DNA of 64,000 bases from a virus: IMG/VR virus record IMGVR_UViG_3300005613_003484, positions 1 through 64,000 of that record. The stretch is one strand, 5' to 3'. How positions within the stretch are numbered: the first letter of the stretch is position 1; each line of letters starts with the position of its first letter. The translations under genes were made by a program, and so were the position numbers. The notes beneath the pieces were generated by a model. It ran no database searches. It was not told the origin of the DNA and worked only from the letters and a program-made list of their open reading frames with translations. Shown piece after piece: positions 57,993 to 64,000 of this stretch.

Positions 57993-58000
57993 TATTTATA
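57993..58000 (-). promoter_or_regulatory. Late promoter TATAAATA for gp23
   Basis: Minus-strand TATAAATA between the gp22 stop and gp23, 44 bases before the start codon. Confidence 0.85.
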
Positions 58001-58012
58001 AAGAGGTTAACT

Positions 58013-59059
58013 TCACTTAATTCTTGAGAGGGTTTCAAGGTAACGGGTCATTGAACCAGAAACATCGGGTCCACTGCCTGTACCCTCAGAAAGAGTCTCA
58101 GGACTATCAGTTACGTTAGCACTGGGAAAATATGATTCTCTCAGTGTGGTTAACTTATCACGGTAAGATTCTTCACCCTCAAACTCAACACCTTCTGCAA
58201 GAGAAGCGAGTTTTTCCTTCTGAGTTAAAGCGAGTCCTTCAGAGACATCGCTAAAGATTGTTTCAGCCGTAGCTTCTCCAAGTCTTCTGTTCAGTTGGAT
58301 ATTTCTCTCGATTTGCTCGTTGAGCTTGGTCTCCATGTCATCAAGTTTTTCTACCATATTCTCGACCACATCATATTTATCTTCAGGGATTGAAACATAA
58401 TGATCTTCAAAAAGACTTCTCATTCCTTGGAGGAATGATTCAGTCATCTCAGACTTCAGACCATGCTCGATCTGAAGTGCATTCTCTTCGATCCATTCTT
58501 GAGAAACATACTCAAGATATGAATCAACTCTTTCGGTCATCTCTTCTTTGAGATTCTCTAGTTCTTCTGCTAGAGCAAGTGCATATTTCTCTGCGATTGC
58601 TTCCTTAGCTTCTTCGATTCTTACACGAACAGCAGCTTCAAAAACAGTTTTTGCCTTTTCTTGAAACTCTTCGGAAAGTTCTTCACCAGCAAAGAGAGCA
58701 GCAACGTCTTCATCAACGTTGACTTCTTCTTCTACTTCTTCTACTTCTTCTTCAGGTTCAACTTCAGAGATTACTTCCTCAGAGTCTTCTTCAACCTCCT
58801 CTCTACGCATTCCTTTCATAGTTTCTGCAGGTTTTGCTCCTCTGTTGACTACATCCTTAACTTGTGATAAGGATGCACCAGGATCTCTTAGTTTTGCTGA
58901 ATCGTCGTCAGGTCTGTAGTTTTCAGGTGTGGGACCACCGAGGTCTTCAATCTGGGCATGGCCAGGAACATATGAATTTTTAGTGGAAGCATCCATACCT
59001 TCACCTGCCTTTGCGCCCTTAGACACGACGTTATCCATTTCTTGTAAATTGGCGGACAT
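58013..59059 (-). CDS. 22: Prohead scaffold protein gp22
   Basis: 348 residues, very acidic, mostly helical and coiled coil, with an EVEPEEEVEEVEEEVNVDED tract at about residues 98-117. The C-terminus (GSGPDVSGSMTRYLETLSRI) is typical of cyanophage gp22. It forms the inner core of the prohead and is later digested by gp21. Confidence 0.9.
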   Translation of the reverse strand: MSANLQEMDNVVSKGAKAGEGMDASTKNSYVPGHAQIEDLGGPTPENYRPDDDSAKLRDPGASLSQVKDVVNRGAKPAETMKGMRREEVEEDSEEVISEVEPEEEVEEVEEEVNVDEDVAALFAGEELSEEFQEKAKTVFEAAVRVRIEEAKEAIAEKYALALAEELENLKEEMTERVDSYLEYVSQEWIEENALQIEHGLKSEMTESFLQGMRSLFEDHYVSIPEDKYDVVENMVEKLDDMETKLNEQIERNIQLNRRLGEATAETIFSDVSEGLALTQKEKLASLAEGVEFEGEESYRDKLTTLRESYFPSANVTDSPETLSEGTGSGPDVSGSMTRYLETLSRIK

Positions 59060-59100
59060 TTGAACTCTCCGAATCTAGATCTTAAGTGAAAATCTATACT

Positions 59101-59108
59101 TATTTATA
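59101..59108 (-). promoter_or_regulatory. Late promoter TATAAATA for gp22
   Basis: Minus-strand TATAAATA overlapping the end of the gp21 region, 42 bases before the gp22 start. Confidence 0.8.
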
Positions 59109-59110
59109 AT

Positions 59111-59761
59111 TTATAGATTTGATAGGAAGTCTTTAAACAGATTTAATTTGTTTTCTTCCAGTCTTTTTTGATCAACAAGTGTGTTGATCTTCTTATAAGT
59201 TTTCTCCGCAAATCTTTCACGAAGAATTCCACCATCCCAAACCCATTCCTTACCTTCCATAATGCCATTCACAAAGGCATCAGGAGCAGAGGGATCAGCA
59301 ACAATATCTGCAGCGGTGGCAAGAGAAAAGTCATCATTTACCATGTTATATCCTTCTTTTGTTGGAGTTAAAGTTCCAACACCTCTTGAAGATACACCAA
59401 GTTTTACACCATCATTGAGAAGAGCTTCAGCAATCTTTCCCATTGGAGTGGAAAGAATTTTTGCTTTACCAATAAAGTTATTACCTTCTCTTTGAAGTGA
59501 AACAATCTTATGAGAAACTCTATCTAGATTAATTGTTGGACCATCAGGATGTCCAAGTTCACCTAGAGCACGACCTTTCTTGATGAAATTCTCATTATAT
59601 CTACTCACTTCTCTTTCAAGAACATTGCAACTATACATTCTTCTGTTTCTATTGGCGATGTTTCCCTGAAGGAAAACGCCCTCGATGTAAAGATGCTTCT
59701 TACCGTTGCGTTGTTCAACGATAATTTCTACTTGTTCGATCTCTTCTCTGATGAGTTTCAT
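59111..59761 (-). CDS. 21: Prohead protease gp21
   Basis: 216 residues of the herpes-type assembly-protease fold. RALGELGHPDGPTINLDRVS (His region) and VKLGVSSRGVGTLTP (Ser region) carry the active site. It digests the core and trims gp23 and internal proteins at L/I-x-E sites. Confidence 0.95.
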   Translation of the reverse strand: MKLIREEIEQVEIIVEQRNGKKHLYIEGVFLQGNIANRNRRMYSCNVLEREVSRYNENFIKKGRALGELGHPDGPTINLDRVSHKIVSLQREGNNFIGKAKILSTPMGKIAEALLNDGVKLGVSSRGVGTLTPTKEGYNMVNDDFSLATAADIVADPSAPDAFVNGIMEGKEWVWDGGILRERFAEKTYKKINTLVDQKRLEENKLNLFKDFLSNL

Positions 59762-59765
59762 TTCT

Positions 59766-60032
59766 TTAGTCTGTAAATCCTACTTTTGCACCTAAGACTG
59801 CTGCATTTGCTGCAAGAACCATATCACCGTGCTTTTTCTCAAGATATTCTGTTGCTCCAGCTGCCATTGTCATTGACCCAATTCCTTGATAATCGGAATC
59901 TAGTAAAGTGACAAGATGAGCACCAGTATCAGAGTTATGTAAACGAACTACAGTCGCCTGAGAAAAACTGGAAGCGGTTCCAACTGTTGTTGGTAGAGCA
60001 GATTCTGCTCCAAGAAGCAAAGTTCTTGCCAT
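59766..60032 (-). CDS. Small virion candidate in the head operon
   Basis: 88 residues from the ATG at 60032. ATVVRLHNSDTGAHLVTLLD then MTMAAGATEYLEKKHGDMVL suggests a small beta-rich domain. Position is that of T4 gp68, but the sequence does not resemble it. The start overlaps the upstream stop. Confidence 0.65.
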   Translation of the reverse strand: MARTLLLGAESALPTTVGTASSFSQATVVRLHNSDTGAHLVTLLDSDYQGIGSMTMAAGATEYLEKKHGDMVLAANAAVLGAKVGFTD

Positions 60033-60217
60033 CACTCTTCCTCTTCAAACTCAGATTCAGTTTCATAATCCGCTTCACCACCAAATAGTGATGCTGCAGC
60101 TAAAGGACGTAATTCATCAATCTTATCAGCGGACTTTGAATAAAGAACGTCTTTAATCGTATCACTTACTTGTGATGCTGATGAATCACTAAAAATCAAA
60201 TCGACAATATCTTCCAT
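60032..60217 (-). CDS. 67: Prohead core protein gp67-like
   Basis: 61 residues with an acidic tail (ETESEFEEEE), as in gp67. The N-terminal half is helical (DIVDLIFSDSSASQVSDTIK). Position between gp20 and gp21 fits. A late promoter variant lies just upstream. Confidence 0.75.
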   Translation of the reverse strand: MEDIVDLIFSDSSASQVSDTIKDVLYSKSADKIDELRPLAAASLFGGEADYETESEFEEEE

Positions 60218-60243
60218 TGTAATGGTTGCAGTAAACTAAAAAC

Positions 60244-60251
60244 TATTTATC
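60244..60251 (-). promoter_or_regulatory. Late promoter variant GATAAATA
   Basis: Directly follows the gp20 stop codon TAG on the minus strand; drives the gp67-like gene. Confidence 0.5.
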
Positions 60252-61907
60252 CTATTGTGGCTCTTCACCTTTTGGTGCTTGAGTTGAGGTTTCATCAGGA
60301 TTTGGATCCTTAGGAACATTGCCCATCATTCCACCGCCACCAGATTGATCAATTGGATTTCCAAATTCATCAACTGGCATATTTGGATCAGGAAGTATTC
60401 CTTTCTTAATTTCATCTTCAATTTGTGCATCAATCTCAAGAATCTCTTCATCAGTTTGTTGAAGAACTTTTCGACGAAGATACTCAACAGAATAATACTT
60501 GCCAAGATATGGTTCAGCTAGTTGAGCAAGTCCAAGTCTTCCTTCTAGAAGTTCTTTTTCCTTCAATTCAGCAAAGTGATTATCATACATATAATCAAAC
60601 TGAATATGCTCAACAAGAATATCCCAATCTTGTGGTGTACAAATATTCTTCAATAGACACTGAGTTTTTAGCATATCCAAGAACATATTGCTGAAACGCT
60701 TTCTCAAACGTCCAACAAACTTAGAGAACTTAAGTTCATCTCTTAGAATTTCAGAAGATCTTCCTAGATTGAATCCACCCTCAGCTGCAATTCTTGATTC
60801 TGGAACTCCTAGTGATCTGTATAATTTCTTCTGGAAATACTGAACATCACTCAGTTCGCCAAGATTTTGTCCACCAGGAAGTGTGGAGATTTCAGTTCCT
60901 CTACCACCCTCACGTCTTGGTAGCCAGAAATCTTCTAGCATAGACATATATTTCTTATCATCACGAACTTCTCCAGTAGAAGCATCGTAAACTAACTTAT
61001 TACGATAGCGATTCATCACATCTTTGAGATATTGTTCCGCCTTAATTTTAGGTAGATTTCCAACATCAATATAGAAAATTCTACGCTCAGGAGCTCTGGA
61101 CAATCTGTAGATGACTAGAGAATCCTCAATCATGCGAAGTTGATTGAGAGACTTAATTGCTTTATGAAGATATGATAGAACAACTCCTTTATTTCGATCT
61201 ACCAGACCAGATGTGCAGTAGGTGATTGAATCTTTTGAGAATTTAATTCCCTTTGTTCCAGAATATCTATCGCCCATTCCACCAGCATAAGTTGGTCTGG
61301 GCATATACATGAAATACTCATTAATCTCTGGAAACTTTACCGCTTCCTGATTTCCACGGGTATTTTTGAAGATATCGGCCCTTTCATCCTTCTTCTTTTC
61401 TTCACGAACATAACGCATTTTAAGAGCGTCAATATATCTCAGTTCCTGAATTCCCTCATGTGGATTCTTAATATCGATTACTTTATGATAATAAAGTCTA
61501 CCATCAACATACCAATTCCTAAAGATTTCATGTGATTTTGAATCAAAGTTCAAAAGGTCTTTGATATTTTTAAACTCTTCCCTAATCTTCTTTTTAATTC
61601 CATCACTTGCTGGTAAATTATCAAGATTAATTGTAACGGGAGTATCGTTTAGATCACTTACAATCGCCTCATTTACAAGATCTTCAATGGCAGTATCACA
61701 CTCAGGATGAAGTGCCATTTCACGATATCTTTTTACAAGTTCAAATTCAGATTTATATACACCTTCTAAGTCAAGATATTGACCATAGAAGTTACTTGCG
61801 ATATAATGATCAACCCCGTCCTCATTATTTTGAGGAACGGGGGAGACCACGGTCTTGGGTTTATTATTATTTTCATCCTCAATAGAGAATCCAAAAAGTC
61901 TCGCCAT
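60252..61907 (-). CDS. 20: Portal protein gp20
   Basis: 551 residues. YREMALHPECDTAIEDLVNE, RLSRAPERRIFYIDVGNLPK and FWLPRREGGRGTEISTLPGG are classic gp20 signatures used in cyanophage diversity surveys. It forms the 12-fold portal ring where packaging and tail joining occur. Confidence 0.98.
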   Translation of the reverse strand: MARLFGFSIEDENNNKPKTVVSPVPQNNEDGVDHYIASNFYGQYLDLEGVYKSEFELVKRYREMALHPECDTAIEDLVNEAIVSDLNDTPVTINLDNLPASDGIKKKIREEFKNIKDLLNFDSKSHEIFRNWYVDGRLYYHKVIDIKNPHEGIQELRYIDALKMRYVREEKKKDERADIFKNTRGNQEAVKFPEINEYFMYMPRPTYAGGMGDRYSGTKGIKFSKDSITYCTSGLVDRNKGVVLSYLHKAIKSLNQLRMIEDSLVIYRLSRAPERRIFYIDVGNLPKIKAEQYLKDVMNRYRNKLVYDASTGEVRDDKKYMSMLEDFWLPRREGGRGTEISTLPGGQNLGELSDVQYFQKKLYRSLGVPESRIAAEGGFNLGRSSEILRDELKFSKFVGRLRKRFSNMFLDMLKTQCLLKNICTPQDWDILVEHIQFDYMYDNHFAELKEKELLEGRLGLAQLAEPYLGKYYSVEYLRRKVLQQTDEEILEIDAQIEDEIKKGILPDPNMPVDEFGNPIDQSGGGGMMGNVPKDPNPDETSTQAPKGEEPQ

Positions 61908-61934
61908 GTTATAAAGAATCTACGTTAATGAACT

Positions 61935-61942
61935 TATTTATC
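61935..61942 (-). promoter_or_regulatory. Late promoter variant GATAAATA for gp20
   Basis: The gp19 stop codon is part of the motif (TGATAAATA). It lies 28 bases before gp20. Confidence 0.55.
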
Positions 61943-62516
61943 AGACAATATCACCGCCATTTCCTTGAGCTTCCCAATATTGAACTTGTAGTTCAACAGT
62001 AAACTCTTCAAGAACATCTGAAGAATCATAGGAAAGATCAATCTGTGAAATGTTAGTGGGGAATACATCAAAGAAACGATACTTTCTTAGAACTTCACCC
62101 TCTCTATTCAATTGATAAACATATGCCTCAGCCTGATAATCAGCAGGATTAGTCGCTCCAGTTGCATTGGAAACGTTATTCATGCTGTTCATCCACTGCT
62201 CAAACGCACCTCTGAGTGCAAAGTCAACATCGTTGATGATGGTGATTGTCCAAGTATCGAAAGTTCTGTCTCCAGCAATTTTGAGAAGACGACCACGGAA
62301 AGCAACATCAATTGGTGCGATGTTTGATGCAGGAAGTGCTGCAGTCTTGACAAGGAATCTTGCCTTTTCTAAGATTGTGTTTGAAACTGGGGATGATGTT
62401 GGGAAAGACAGGACAACTTCAAATAAGTTGGGTCTGGCACCACCACCAGCTAACTTATTTTTGAAGTCAGAAATAGTCCTTAAGGTAGGGGGATTAACTT
62501 GATCTCTGGATGCCAT
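61941..62516 (-). CDS. 19: Tail tube protein gp19
   Basis: 191 residues. PNLFEVVLSFPTSSPV near the start, FDTWTITIINDVDFALRGAF in the middle, and YRFFDVFPTNISQIDLSYDS near the end are typical. It stacks as hexamers to make the inner tube. Confidence 0.95.
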   Translation of the reverse strand: MASRDQVNPPTLRTISDFKNKLAGGGARPNLFEVVLSFPTSSPVSNTILEKARFLVKTAALPASNIAPIDVAFRGRLLKIAGDRTFDTWTITIINDVDFALRGAFEQWMNSMNNVSNATGATNPADYQAEAYVYQLNREGEVLRKYRFFDVFPTNISQIDLSYDSSDVLEEFTVELQVQYWEAQGNGGDIV

Positions 62517-62533
62517 TTGTTTTGACCTCTAAA

Positions 62534-64000
62534 TTAAACGTTTCCGATGATTTCTTCAAAGGAAACACCTGTGCGAGTAGCGACAAAGGTGAGTCCAACA
62601 AAATTAATAGAGCGAGCGGGTTTCACAAAAATGTCAGCGATAAATTCATTACGATCAATAACAGCAGCTGTGTTATTGGTTTCATCACAAACAACAACAA
62701 ACTCTTGAATTCCTCTATTAGATTGAACTTCACGTAGGAAGGGTTCAACACTATTTACGAAATTACTTCTTGTAATCTCATCGTTGAACTCAAAGAGTTG
62801 ATCTCTGGCAACAGCAGCAATTGCTTTTTCGATATAGAGGAATAGACGGCGAACGTTAATTCTGTCAAATGCAGATGCCTTTGCAAGACCTGTCTTATCT
62901 CCGAAGAGAACAATTCCAGATCCAGGAAGGAAAGTCACTGGGTTGATTCTATTTGAATAGAGACGATCTCTCTGAGTCTGACTAGGATTATAAGGAAGTT
63001 TGACAGCGTTTAGGATTGCACCTCTTGTAGTACCCGCAGGAGAGAACCAAGGGAAAGCGTTAATATCAGTTCTCGCACATGTTCCAGCAATGTCTCCATT
63101 GAGAGGAACATATCTAAACTTATCACTAAATCTGTCATACATGTATTTGTAACCACTATCAAATACCGCAAAGGAACTTGAAGTGATTGGTGAGAAGAAA
63201 CCGATTACATTATCTGTAATAGTTTCATCTTCTCTTACAACAGATTCTGTTGAAGATTCATTGAAGATTGCAGATCTATAAGGTGAGAGGAATGCAATTG
63301 CATCCTTTCTTCTTTCAGCAATATCAATTGCCTTGAGACCAATCGCTTGAGCTTGTTCCTTAGTATAATTTGCTGATCCCATGAGAATGAAATCAACATC
63401 ATACTCATCTGGATTGTTTAGAACTTCAAATCCAGCATTTAGATTTGATACTGAAGCTTGTAGAGAAGTGGTAGTTGTTAGACCAGAAGTTCCATTGTAG
63501 TTTGTACCACCTGCAAGAGTTGCAGTGGTGTTACCATAACCAGCAAAAGAAACTCCACTTGCGTTTTGATCCCAGGAAGTGTCAGTTACAAGAGTGAATC
63601 CGGCATCAGTATTAAGTTTGAAATCAATTGCAACTGCTCCTGCAGGTTGACCACCAGCAAAAATATATCCAGAACCACTTCTTACAAACTCTCTGTAATA
63701 AGAAACGGATCCGTTTTCAAAGATTGCATCCTTTGCTTTGGATAGATTTAGATGCTTTTCAAGAATAGTTCCAGGATTTCCTGTGATGTCACCATCATCA
63801 TCAATAACAACGATATGAGTTTCATCGAATCTTGCATTTCTTGCCTCTGCATAAGCAGAAGTTCCTGGTTTGGGTGCAATCTGATTCCAGAAAATCTCAG
63901 AATTGGTTAATGTAATTTTTTGTGCATCAAACCAATCCGTGGGATTTCCGTCAGAAATTGTTGCGACACCAACACCTGAACTGTTATAAACTTCAATTTG
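62534..64000 (-). CDS. 18: Tail sheath protein gp18 (5' end beyond window)
   Basis: About 488 C-terminal residues; the frame stays open to the window end and the start lies outside. FVNSVEPFLREVQSNRGIQE, FIADIFVKPARSINFVGLTF and DRINVRRLFLYIEKAIAAVA are sheath-protein signatures. It forms the contractile sheath around gp19. Its stop is followed by gp19 after 17 bases. Confidence 0.96.
   Translation of the reverse strand, partial: QIEVYNSSGVGVATISDGNPTDWFDAQKITLTNSEIFWNQIAPKPGTSAYAEARNARFDETHIVVIDDDGDITGNPGTILEKHLNLSKAKDAIFENGSVSYYREFVRSGSGYIFAGGQPAGAVAIDFKLNTDAGFTLVTDTSWDQNASGVSFAGYGNTTATLAGGTNYNGTSGLTTTTSLQASVSNLNAGFEVLNNPDEYDVDFILMGSANYTKEQAQAIGLKAIDIAERRKDAIAFLSPYRSAIFNESSTESVVREDETITDNVIGFFSPITSSSFAVFDSGYKYMYDRFSDKFRYVPLNGDIAGTCARTDINAFPWFSPAGTTRGAILNAVKLPYNPSQTQRDRLYSNRINPVTFLPGSGIVLFGDKTGLAKASAFDRINVRRLFLYIEKAIAAVARDQLFEFNDEITRSNFVNSVEPFLREVQSNRGIQEFVVVCDETNNTAAVIDRNEFIADIFVKPARSINFVGLTFVATRTGVSFEEIIGNV

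Noticed and set aside
1-64000. CRISPR arrays, insertion sequences, integrase or attachment sites
   Set aside because: No regularly spaced direct repeats, transposase or integrase signatures were seen; the gene set is that of a lytic phage.

Overview
The window is a 64 kb piece of the genome of a T4-like cyanophage (marine cyanomyovirus). The evidence is a T4 core gene set mixed with photosynthesis and cyanobacterial genes: psbA, two high-light-inducible (Hli) proteins, a phycoerythrobilin synthase-like reductase, a DUF3110 protein, the CobS/CobT-like pair, MazG, Hsp20 and class Ia nrdAB. Nearly every gene lies on the minus strand. The only supported plus-strand gene is at 641-964. Gene order along the minus strand (high to low coordinates) follows the usual cyanomyovirus order. 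The sequence is AT-rich, genes are tightly packed, and many neighbours overlap as ATGA.

Layout from right to left. Positions 52-64 kb hold the head and tail genes gp18 (cut by the window end), gp19, gp20, gp67-like, a small virion candidate, gp21, gp22, gp23, an inserted HNH gene, a small head-protein candidate and gp3, then uvsY, uvsW, an Sm-like gene and gp55. Positions 32-52 kb hold recombination and replication: gp47, a DUF3110 gene, gp46, CobT-like, CobS, a 2OG oxygenase, pebS, a DUF3310 gene, gp45, a second oxygenase, gp44, a DUF4338-like gene, gp62, regA, hsp20, two more Sm-like genes, a split gp43 (N part, HNH gene, C part), uvsX, gp41 and mazG. Positions 20-32 kb hold a nucleotidyltransferase, candidate internal or virion proteins, the primase gp61 and nrdAB. 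Positions 15.4-20 kb are a region of small early genes with three tRNAs, an SLH-porin, an RlpA-like protein and a GIY-YIG gene. Positions 3.8-15.3 kb are a 14-gene sugar cassette (GDP-mannose to GDP-fucose and probably a 3,6-dideoxy sugar, plus glycosyltransferases), all behind one sigma70-type promoter. Positions 0-3.8 kb hold Hli genes, a two-domain endolysin, virion candidates and the first exon of psbA.

Two promoter classes can be read directly. Host-type early promoters (TTGACA, 17-18 bp, TATAAT) precede the glycosylation cassette, the hli operon, small early genes, gp55 and an Sm-like gene. T4-like late promoters (TATAAATA, with GATAAATA variants) precede gp23, gp22, gp20, psbA and candidate virion proteins. 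Several promoters are fused to a terminator hairpin of the upstream gene.

Most notable observations: (1) psbA is interrupted after codon 60 by the start of a group I intron, cut off by the window edge; (2) the DNA polymerase gene is split by an HNH homing-type gene with its own late promoter; (3) an 85-residue protein copies the N-terminal arm of the major capsid protein, and both have a prohead-protease-type site just before the shared segment; (4) five proteins share an N-terminal tag like T4 capsid-targeting sequences; (5) a sugar aminotransferase-family enzyme has His in place of the PLP lysine, as in ColD-type 3-dehydratases; (6) a DUF4338 (DruA-like) protein sits inside the clamp-loader operon.
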